Positions 56,097 through 64,000 of a DNA stretch of 64,000 nt are shown in pieces. Position 1 is the first letter of the stretch. Every line of letters begins with the position of its first letter. The notes under the pieces are model-generated. The model ran no database searches. It was not told where the DNA came from and worked only from the letters and a program-made list of their open reading frames with translations. A program made the translations under genes and the position numbers. Origin of the DNA: Lunularia cruciata (lineage: Eukaryota > Streptophyta > Marchantiopsida > Lunulariales > Lunulariaceae); assembly GCA_948567375.1 (NCBI GenBank), contig OX419762.1, positions 501,001 through 565,000 on the forward strand, read 5' to 3'.

Positions 56097-59000
56097 ATGG
56101 GGAAACTTCCGGTTTTCTTTGGCAAGGATGGAGAAGATGTGGAGGCCTTTGTGAGAGACTTCAAGAGAGCTTGCATAGGAAACAATGAGAGGAGGAAGAA
56201 TGAGTGGGCCTCATTATTACCAGATTTCTTTGAGGATGCAGCACTTACATGGTATGAGTCAGAATACCAAAAGAGAGAGAGGAGAGAGGGGGAAGAGGAG
56301 TCTTGGGAGACTTTGACTTCAGCACTCATTGAGAACTTTCTTCCTGATGAGAGTTATGAGAGATTGATGAGTGAGGTTACATTTCTCAAGCAAGGAGATG
56401 GAGAGAAAGTGAGAGTCTATGTGGAAAGAGTGGAAAAATTGGAGTCCAGATTTCGCATAGTGTTGAGGAAGGGTGGGGATGATGTGGAGACTACAATGAT
56501 TGGCATAGGGGCCATGCTCACCAAGAATTTTGTGGGAGGATTGAGACCACAAATTAGAAGCAAGGTGAGATATGAGAAACCTTCTTCCAAGGTTGAAGCT
56601 ATCAAGATCGCAATTCGTATGGAGGAGAGTTTGGAAGGGGATGAAAGTGATTTGGTGGTGAAGGAGGTTGTGCATCCTCCTCAAGGCTACAAGTATGGTG
56701 GAACTTCTGATACTTTGGTGACAAGGGTTGCACCACAAGTAGTAGTTGCTCCAGTTCTTGCACCTCCACCAAAAGATCCACTCCAAACCATCACAGAACA
56801 ACTTGCGGATCTCAAGATCAATGTGGTGCAATTATGGGAGAAGAGAGAGGTGGATCAGAATGTAGGGAGAGGGCCTAGGAGTTATGGAAACCATCCATAT
56901 AGAGGAGGCCAACCAGCCAACAATTTCAATGATAGAAATTGTTTTGGTTGTGGGGGAAGAGGCCATATCCAAAGGAATTGCCCAAATTCCACTTACCATG
57001 GAGGAAGGGGTTATGAGGGAGCCAATAGAGGGAAAGAGGGAGGTAGTGAAACCCAAGTGGCTCCTAATCCCAACAAAGGTAAGGGGATAGCATCCATAGA
57101 TGTGGTTGAGAGCAAGTATGAGAAGGGAGAGTGCTCAAACTCCAAGGGTCCTAATTTGGAGCTTTTGGCACAAGAGAAGAAGAGAGCTCGTTTTGCAGAG
57201 GATGTTCACTCTTCTCAAGGATTTACTTCAAGCAAGGATACTCCTATGTCTACTAGGAGCACTCGCACCTCAACACCATCAACAACAAAGACTCCAAGGA
57301 AGAAGTTGAGGATGGAGGACTTCTTGATCTCCAAGCAACAATGGAACTACAATGTGTTGGAGGATGTTGGTAGTCACAAGGCTAACATCACAGTGGGCCA
57401 ATTAATTGCTTTGAACCCTACCTTGAGAAAGGAGCTTAGAGGTGGTTTGAGTTCTACAAGGAGCAAGAAGAAGAAGAAGGCAAAAGTTCCAATATCAATG
57501 GGGGTGGTGGATGCCAAGCCAGCACCATGGGAAGCTTGTGAATATGCCTCCAAGATTGATGTGAGAGTGAATGGTCACAACATCAAGGATGCATTGGTTG
57601 ATGGAGGATCAGCAGTGAATGCCATGTCAGAAAGGTTGATGAAGAAGTTGGGTATGATACCCTCAAGAGCTTCAACATTTGTGGTGAGCATGGCAAACAA
57701 GCAACAAGTTCGACCAGTAGGAGTGATGGATAAGGTGGTAGTTTCAGTTATGGGAGTTCAAAATCTCATGACTTTCCAAGTCTTGAAGGATTCAAGCTAT
57801 GACTTACTTCTTGGGAGGCCATGGTTGAGAGCAGCACGCACAACTGATCGATGGCACAAAGGGTACTTAAGGATTGGGCCATCAAACCATAGAGTCACTG
57901 TTCCTGTGACTAACACCACCAACACTTCACATTCAGATACCCCATCTTCTGATTATTGGGAATCTGATTCTGAAGGAGGAGCTTCAAGTGTGGACACAAG
58001 CATGGAAGAGGAGACTTCCACGGAGGAGGATGAATCTGAATCTGATTCAGATGTGTATCCTTTGTGTGCTATGGATTTTGCACCTAAGCCAGAGGTTTTG
58101 AAGGACCCAGACAAATCACCATTGACACTTGAGGAGGTAGAGAGAAGGTTATCTACCCTCAAGTATGGCCCAAATGTTACCAAGGAGGAGAAGGTGAGAT
58201 TTGAGGAGATTTTCCGCAAGTTCATCCATGTGTTTGCTTTTAGTTACAAGGATTTGAAGGAAGTCACCTTGGAGGAGCACAAGATAGAGGTGGAGTCACA
58301 TGCAAGACCAATCCGCCAAAAGCAACGTCGCATTAGCCCACCAATATCTTTGGTTGTGAAGGAGGAGATTGATAAGCTCAAGGAGGCTGGATTTATCTTT
58401 GAGGTGGAGAATTCAGAATGGGTGTCTCCAATTGTCATTGTGAAGAAAAAGAATGGCAAGCTTCGGGTATGTGTGGATTACAAGAAGCTCAATGCTGTTA
58501 CCAAGAAGGACTACTACCCATTGCCATTCATTGATGAGATCTTGGAGGAGGTTGCAGGTCATGAGAGGTACAGTTTTGGAGATGGTTATAGTGAATATAA
58601 CCAAATCAAGATTGCACCAGAGCATCAACAACTCACCACATTCACCACACCTTGGGGAACTTACGCTTTCAAGGTCATGCCTTTTGGGCTTTGCAATGCT
58701 CCAGCCACATTCCAACGGTTCATGAACAAGGTATTTGAACCTTTCATTGGGAAATTTGTGAGAGATTTCATTGATGACTTTTGTGTCTATGGGAGCAAGG
58801 AGGAGCACTTTGAGCACCTAATCAAAGTCTTGCAACGCTTGGATGAGGCAAATGCATCACTCAACCCAGAGAAGTGCATTTTTGGATGTGAAGAAGGTCT
58901 ACTTTTGGGGCACATCATCTCCAAGGATGGAATAGCAGTTGATCCTGAGAAGGTGAGGAAAATCTCAGACCTTCCATTCCCTTCAAGCTTGACAAAGTTA

Positions 59001-60923
59001 CGCCAATTCTTGGGAATGGTTGGGTACTATAGGAGGTTCATCTTCTCATTTTCCAACAAGGCTTATGCATTGACCATCTACATGAACAAGGGTGTAGATT
59101 ACATGGTGATTTTGGAAGACAAGGAGGCTCTCAAAGCTTTTGAGGAGCTCAAGCAATCCCTTGTTGTAGCTCCAATTCTTGCTAAACCTGATTGGAGTAA
59201 GCCTTTCATCCTCTACACTGATGCTTCTAATGTAGCTATAGGATGCACTCTTAGTCAATTAGACCAAGATGGGCATGATCATCCAATAGCTTATGCTAGT
59301 AGGCAGATGGTTTCAGCAGAGAAGAACTACTCTGTCACAGAGAGAGAAGGGTTGGCAGTGATCTTTGGTCTCAAGAAGTTTAGACACTACTTGATTGGAG
59401 GGAAAGCCACAATTGTCACGGATCACAAGGCTTTGAAGTACATCTTCAACAAGCCTAATGTTGAAGGGAGACTAGCAAGGTGGATGATTCTCTTGTCTGA
59501 GTATGACTACACAATTGAGGATAGGCCAGGAAAGAAACATGCAAATGCTGATTTGTTATCTAGAGCCTATGATCATGATGGAGATGAGCCAGTAGATGAT
59601 TCCTTCCCGGATGAGGAGCTCATGACAATCTCAGTCACTCAAGAGGTTCCAATGGAGTACAAGGAGATTGTGGATTTTGTGACAAGAGGTAACTATCCAG
59701 AAGGGATGCATGCTAGGGAGAGGAAGGCCCTTGCAGCAAGATCTAGACCTTACACAATGGTGGAGGATATTCTTTTTCACCAAGGAGCAGATGGTCTACT
59801 TCGAAGAGCAGTGGGTAAGGAAGAGTCTATCCTACTCATAAAGGAGTTTCATGAAGGTTTAGTATGTGGAGGACACTTTGCAGGAAAGGTGACTGCTTTC
59901 AAGATTCTAGATGCAGGTTACCATTGGAGAGGGATTTTCAAGGATTGTCTTGATTATTGCAAAACTTGTCATATTTGTCAAGCTTTTGCTAGAAAGTCTA
60001 CATCCACTCCACCACTTAGATCAATTCCATTGCTAGGACCCTTTGAGAAGTGGGGAATTGATTTTGTAGGACCTCTCAATAGAACCCCAAGGAACAATCG
60101 GTACATTGTGGTAGTTACTGATTACCTTACCAAGTGGGTTGAGGCTAGACCATTGAGGGACAAGAATGAAGATGAAGTGGGTAGATTTCTTTATGAACGC
60201 ATTATCACTAGGTTTGGATGCCCTTTGGAGTTGGTTTCTGATAGAGGAGGAGAGTTTACAGGAAGCATTACTACAGCCATGCTACGACATTTCTCTATCA
60301 CACATAGAGTAACTACATCCTATAAGCCAAATTCCAATGGCTTGGCAGAGAGAACCAATCAGACCTTGTGCATGATGTTGGCCAAAGATGCAGAAATGGA
60401 GGGGGCTAAACATCATTGGGACAAGAGGATTCATGCAGTTTTGTGGGAGTATAGGACAACCATGAAGACTTCCACTGGATATTCTCCATTCCAATTGGTG
60501 TATGGTATTGAGTCTACCTTACCTATTCACTTTGATCTTCCTACCTTCCAAAGCATTCATAGGAGATTGAAGAAAGCACAAGGAAGTGATGCAGAGAAGT
60601 CAAGGAAGGATCAACTCATGGAGTTGGAAGAGGCAAGAGCAGTTGCTATGGTTCGAGTGGAGCAAGCCCAAAGGAAACAAAAGGAGAGCTATGACAAGAG
60701 GCAAGGCAAGAAGAAGGTGGAGCCTTTCAAAGAAGGTGATTGGGTAATGTTGTTTGATTCCATTCGATTCAAGAGAGTACAAAAGAAGTTTTTGCCTAAG
60801 TACTTTGGACCTTTCATAGTAGAGAAGGTGTGGGGAAATTACACTTATGATCTCAAGGAGTTGGGAGGAAGACACTTTGATAGGATTAACCATGATAAGT
60901 TGAAGATGTACCATAGAAGGTAG
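56097..60923 (+). CDS. A1 gag-pol polyprotein, 1608 aa
   Basis: One uninterrupted frame from ATG 56097 encodes the replication proteins of the retrotransposon. Gag is N-terminal (capsid-like region about 10-170), with a CCHC knuckle at 282-295 (CFGCGGRGHIQRNC). The aspartic protease has DGGS at 502-505 where D-T/S-G is usual. Reverse transcriptase spans about 740-950 with FIDD at 891-894. RNase H follows with TDAS at 1041-1044 (Asp1042). Integrase has its HHCC zinc domain at about 1252-1293 and the catalytic triad Asp1322, Asp1382, Glu1418 (spacing D-59-D-35-E). It ends in an integrase C-terminal GDWVMLFDS...KKFLPKYFGPF domain without a chromodomain. All expected catalytic residues are present, so the element may be autonomous. 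Gag and pol share a frame, so no frameshift is needed. Confidence 0.95.
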   Translation: MGKLPVFFGKDGEDVEAFVRDFKRACIGNNERRKNEWASLLPDFFEDAALTWYESEYQKRERREGEEESWETLTSALIENFLPDESYERLMSEVTFLKQGDGEKVRVYVERVEKLESRFRIVLRKGGDDVETTMIGIGAMLTKNFVGGLRPQIRSKVRYEKPSSKVEAIKIAIRMEESLEGDESDLVVKEVVHPPQGYKYGGTSDTLVTRVAPQVVVAPVLAPPPKDPLQTITEQLADLKINVVQLWEKREVDQNVGRGPRSYGNHPYRGGQPANNFNDRNCFGCGGRGHIQRNCPNSTYHGGRGYEGANRGKEGGSETQVAPNPNKGKGIASIDVVESKYEKGECSNSKGPNLELLAQEKKRARFAEDVHSSQGFTSSKDTPMSTRSTRTSTPSTTKTPRKKLRMEDFLISKQQWNYNVLEDVGSHKANITVGQLIALNPTLRKELRGGLSSTRSKKKKKAKVPISMGVVDAKPAPWEACEYASKIDVRVNGHNIKDALVDGGSAVNAMSERLMKKLGMIPSRASTFVVSMANKQQVRPVGVMDKVVVSVMGVQNLMTFQVLKDSSYDLLLGRPWLRAARTTDRWHKGYLRIGPSNHRVTVPVTNTTNTSHSDTPSSDYWESDSEGGASSVDTSMEEETSTEEDESESDSDVYPLCAMDFAPKPEVLKDPDKSPLTLEEVERRLSTLKYGPNVTKEEKVRFEEIFRKFIHVFAFSYKDLKEVTLEEHKIEVESHARPIRQKQRRISPPISLVVKEEIDKLKEAGFIFEVENSEWVSPIVIVKKKNGKLRVCVDYKKLNAVTKKDYYPLPFIDEILEEVAGHERYSFGDGYSEYNQIKIAPEHQQLTTFTTPWGTYAFKVMPFGLCNAPATFQRFMNKVFEPFIGKFVRDFIDDFCVYGSKEEHFEHLIKVLQRLDEANASLNPEKCIFGCEEGLLLGHIISKDGIAVDPEKVRKISDLPFPSSLTKLRQFLGMVGYYRRFIFSFSNKAYALTIYMNKGVDYMVILEDKEALKAFEELKQSLVVAPILAKPDWSKPFILYTDASNVAIGCTLSQLDQDGHDHPIAYASRQMVSAEKNYSVTEREGLAVIFGLKKFRHYLIGGKATIVTDHKALKYIFNKPNVEGRLARWMILLSEYDYTIEDRPGKKHANADLLSRAYDHDGDEPVDDSFPDEELMTISVTQEVPMEYKEIVDFVTRGNYPEGMHARERKALAARSRPYTMVEDILFHQGADGLLRRAVGKEESILLIKEFHEGLVCGGHFAGKVTAFKILDAGYHWRGIFKDCLDYCKTCHICQAFARKSTSTPPLRSIPLLGPFEKWGIDFVGPLNRTPRNNRYIVVVTDYLTKWVEARPLRDKNEDEVGRFLYERIITRFGCPLELVSDRGGEFTGSITTAMLRHFSITHRVTTSYKPNSNGLAERTNQTLCMMLAKDAEMEGAKHHWDKRIHAVLWEYRTTMKTSTGYSPFQLVYGIESTLPIHFDLPTFQSIHRRLKKAQGSDAEKSRKDQLMELEEARAVAMVRVEQAQRKQKESYDKRQGKKKVEPFKEGDWVMLFDSIRFKRVQKKFLPKYFGPFIVEKVWGNYTYDLKELGGRHFDRINHDKLKMYHRR

Positions 60924-60971
60924 AGAGACCTTCACTTTGAGGACAAAGTGAAAACTTAGTCCGGGGGTAAA

Positions 60972-61663
60972 TGTAACACCCATTTGTGCATGTGTGTGGT
61001 ATTGTGATATTTAGCTTGGTATTACAAGTACTTAAGAGATATTATTTATATAGAGATAAAGGATGGTTCTATATTAGTCATGGTTAGCTAAAGTTAGTCA
61101 TAGCTAAGATAGATGGGACCTTACTTTAGAGGAAGTAGAAAAGATGAGCACCACTATTTTGGATTTTAGTGTGTTGACTTGGTATTATTCCTAGGTGTTT
61201 GGCTTTGGGGAAAGAGTTGAGAACTCTTGGGCCCGCAAGCCTTTTTGTTTTGGATTCTTCTTTAGTCCAAGGATAGCCCATGTGAAGGAATCCTTGCTTT
61301 AGTGGTTGGGTCAAGATAAGACCACATGCTTAGGGGAATATGCCCATGTGAATGGATATTCCTTTCTACTTTTTGACTTTACTTGACTTTTAGTCTAGTA
61401 ACTTGAGTTACTACGGTAATTAGTAACTTTGGTACGTAACTATTTCACAAGTATATAAACAAGGAGTGAGGAGGTACTCATCATCCTTTCATTTGCAACT
61501 ATCTCTCTCTCATTGAGTTCTCTAGTGAGCAATGTCTTGAGTCTTGGAGTGTTAGCCTTGGAGGAGTATGATGGAGTTGGGGTTCCTTGCCTTCTTAGTC
61601 CATGGTGCGCTACCATAATAGCCATCAGAGGTTCATCCTGAGTGAGAGACAGGACGGCTCACA
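60972..61663 (+). repeat. A1 3' LTR
   Basis: It appears identical to the 5' LTR by eye and has the same length. It follows a TCCGGGGGTAAA polypurine-like tract and is followed by the GACC target duplication. Confidence 0.95.
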
Positions 61664-64000
61664 GACCAATATTAGAGACCATGTGGATGCATTTGGTGAC
61701 TAAGTGGTGGACTTGACTAACTTGGGAGAGGACCTGAATGAGAAGCAAAAGGCATTGCACTTGTTGGGCTCCTTACTGCCATCCTAGTAGTCACTTTCAT
61801 GAGTTTTATTACACCATGAGAAAAAAAAATTGACCTTTGAAGAGGCGATAGTAGCTCTACTTACGGATGACTTGCATCAAAATGTGTTGCAACCTCAATG
61901 TCATCTTCTACTCCAGGAAATGATTTGGTTGTCCAACATGGGAGACCTTAGTGGAGGACTAATGATGGTGAGAAGGGGAAAAGCAAGGCCAAGTCCATAT
62001 CTAAGTCTAGAGGCAAGTCCAAGGAGAGGAAACATGTAGCCATGTGAAGAAGGAGTGTAAAGCTAAAGTAAAGGAATGGTAGATGAAGGCTCTTCAGCAA
62101 ACAAAGCTTATGTTGAGGAGGATATTGATCTGTTGTATGATTAGTATGATTTGTGATGTTGTGGGTATGCCCTTTGTGCCTCATCTCCTAGTATGGATAA
62201 TGAGTGGATTCTAGATTATGCTTGCTTGTACCATATATGCTATATCAAGGATTTCTTCTATTCATTTTTAACATCAAATGGTTCAAGTCTGATGGGGAAT
62301 GATCAACCTTGTCGGATTGAGAGTATTGGATCCATGAGGATTCAAATGTTTGATAGAGCTATGTGGAAGTTCAATGATGTTTAGTTCATACCTGCTTGAA
62401 GAAGAACCTGATTTCCCTTGGAGTATTGCATGCCAAAGGTCATCAATGGAGTATTGGTGATGGGGTACTTTGAGTCACTTTTGGTGGAAAGGTTACCTTG
62501 CAAGGTAACGTTCAATAGAATCTATTTGTATTGGAGTGCACTACAATGTGTGGAGAAGCCAATGTAACTAGGTCTCAGGATGGGATGATGATTTTGTGGC
62601 TTTCACGGCTAGGTCATTTGAGTGAGAAGGGTTTGGTTGTCTTGAAAAGAAATGGCTTGCTATCTGGCTTGAAGACTATGAAGTTGGATTTTTGTGAGCA
62701 TTGTATCTTTGGAAAATAGAACAGATTTATTTTTGGAGTGGGGACCCATAGTTCCAAGGGTCTATTCAAGTATGTACATAGTGATGTGTGAGGACCATCT
62801 CCTACACCCTCACACTCTGGAAAATTTTACTATGTAACATTTATTGATTATTACTTGAGGTTTGTGTGGATTTATTTCATGAACCACAAGTCTGAAGTCT
62901 TTGCCATTTTCAAGAAGTGGAAGATCCAAGTGGAGACTCAGATTGGGGAGAAGGTGAGGTGTTTGAGATCAAATAATGGCGGGGAGTATGTGTCTAGAGA
63001 ATTTCAGGCGTATTGCACAAAATAGGGGATAATTTGCCACCTTACCATAGTTTACACTCTGCATCAGAATGGTGTTGTTGAGCAGATCAATTGGATATTG
63101 TTGGAACATACACGGAGTATGTTGAGTGAATCAAAGTTGACACATGAGTTTTGGGCAAAAGCTATCAACATAGCAACATGTATGGTAAATATTTCTCCAT
63201 CTAATGCAATCAACTTCAAGACGTCATTTGAGTTGAGGCATCAGCAACCAGATGATTATGGTAGATTGAAGATATTTGGTTGTGATGCATATTCACTCGC
63301 ACCTAAGGAGAATAGGTGAAAGTTGGATGCTAAGTCAAAGAAATGTGTTTTACTTGGTTATGCAAATGGAGTGAAAGCTTATAGGTTATGGGATCCAATA
63401 ACGTGTAAGGTTGTGGTCAGCAGGGATGTTTCCTTTAATGAATCTAGATCATTCAAGGAGTGGGAGAATGTTCAAGCTCCCTACACTGACAAAGGCAAGT
63501 CTCTCACCTTGGATCTAGTTGAGAGGAAGATTGATCACTTAAGTGATGAGGAAGAAGGATGTGCTCTTATAGTAGAGCAAGTTCTTGAGAAGCAAGAACA
63601 ATTGGAGCAACAAAATGTGCTAGGTCAGTCCTAATTTGGACCTACACATGGAGATCAAGCAAAGATTTCATCTAGGAGGTCATCAAGGTGTGTTAGTCAA
63701 GCTCCAAATAGATATGGTATGTGGATTGATTCAACAAAGTTGTTGGATAATGACTTGACTTTTAGGGATGATGCTCATGCTTTGGTTTTGGAAGAAGGTG
63801 AACTCTCATCCTACAAGGAAGCATGTTCTTCTAGTGAAAAGGATGAGTGGTTTGGTTCTATGGAGAGGGAGATGGAATCCTTGAGGGATAACAAAACTTG
63901 TTAGGTTACCTAAGGATCAACAAGTGATAGATTGCAAGTGGATTTGGAAGTTGAAGGAGGGTCCTAAGGAGGGATCAAAGATCTACAAGGCTAGGTTTGT
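61664..64000 (+). pseudogene. Copia gag end, protease, integrase and start of RT, decayed
   Basis: It resumes the copia gag after A1 (NIRDHVDAFGD, NLGEDLNEKQKALHLLGSLL). A protease remnant at about 62.2 kb reads WILDYACLYHIC, where WILDSGCS-HMC is expected, so the catalytic D-S-G is lost. The pre-integrase zinc part is LSRLGHLSEKG...CEHCIFGK (62.6-62.7 kb). Integrase core pieces are HSDV, FIDYYLRFVW, SNNGGEYVSREF and HQNGVVEQ (62.78-63.1 kb). GCDAYSLAPKENR and KCVLLGYANGVKAYRLWDP follow (63.2-63.4 kb). Reverse transcriptase begins with KDEWFGSMEREMESLRDNKTC (63.84-63.9 kb) and runs out of the window. Stops at several places (for example 62719, 62790, 63319) make it inactive. Confidence 0.85.

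Larger units (their letters stand above)
53835..61663 (+). mobile_element. Ty3-type LTR retrotransposon A1, intact-looking and young (7829 bp)
   Basis: Two 692-bp LTRs (53835-54526, 60972-61663) look identical base for base by eye. Target duplication is GACC (53831-53834 and 61664-61667), 4 bp. The internal order is primer site, ORF-a, ORF-b, one open gag-pol frame, polypurine-like tract. There is no chromodomain after integrase, so it is a non-chromovirus Ty3 type, nearest in feel to the Tat/Athila group. It is nested in copia gag. Confidence 0.93.
50927..64000 (+). mobile_element. Ty1/copia retrotransposon, decayed, split by A1 and cut by the window end
   Basis: It has a probable 5' LTR (TGTTAG...CAACA), a primer-binding site complementary to initiator methionine tRNA, a gag of the copia type, then protease, integrase and the start of reverse transcriptase in copia order (integrase before RT). 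The coding part has many stops. The leader between primer site and gag is about 2.2 kb, far longer than usual, and contains antisense host-gene sequence. The family A element at 53835-61663 is inserted in gag. The 3' LTR lies beyond the window. Confidence 0.8.

Noticed and set aside
1-64000. CRISPR arrays, bacterial operons or tRNA genes
   Set aside because: None are visible. The repeat layouts are eukaryotic retroelements, and no tRNA cloverleaf with a clear TPsiC box was noticed, although a covariance-model scan would be more reliable.

Overview
The window is nuclear DNA of a land plant with a repeat-rich genome. The evidence is a 19-exon plant-type xylose isomerase gene with GT-AG introns, a spliced early nodulin 93 gene, a plant class-3 lipase, plant Ty1/copia and Ty3 retrotransposons, and pieces of plastid 23S rRNA and mitochondrial nad1. 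The species cannot be read from the sequence: small introns in a gene island surrounded by nested retroelements would fit a gymnosperm, fern, lycophyte or large bryophyte genome.

Layout. 1-7.2 kb is AT-rich and mostly unrecognised, with one short copy (B2) of a repeat called family B here. 7.2-32.6 kb is a deep nest: a B copy (B5) holding organellar DNA, interrupted by B4, then B3, then a 17.5-kb minus-strand LTR-internal-LTR-internal-LTR array of Ty3-type family A (A2 and A3 sharing the middle LTR), and inside A3 a complete B copy (B1). 32.6-38.3 kb is unrecognised sequence plus a decayed LINE. 39.5-49 kb is the gene island: a secreted class-3 lipase (+, single exon), xylose isomerase (-, 19 exons) and ENOD93 (+, 4 exons). 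50.9-64 kb is a decayed Ty1/copia element whose gag is split by a very young, apparently intact family A element (A1). Its leader also holds an antisense piece of an NPF/PTR transporter gene.

Only the three island genes look like functioning host genes. The lipase and xylose isomerase are convergent; xylose isomerase and ENOD93 are divergent across 829 bp. A1 is the only element that looks recently mobile: its LTRs appear identical and its 1608-codon gag-pol frame is open. The relative order of events in the nest can be read from the interruptions: B5, organellar insertion, B4, B3, the A array, then B1.

The best candidates for something undescribed are family B (TG...CA ends, perfect 5-bp target duplications, no LTR pair, and a long coiled-coil ORF, so either coding solo LTRs of a giant retrotransposon or a new element type) and the conserved pre-gag reading frames of family A, one with a second CCHC zinc knuckle.
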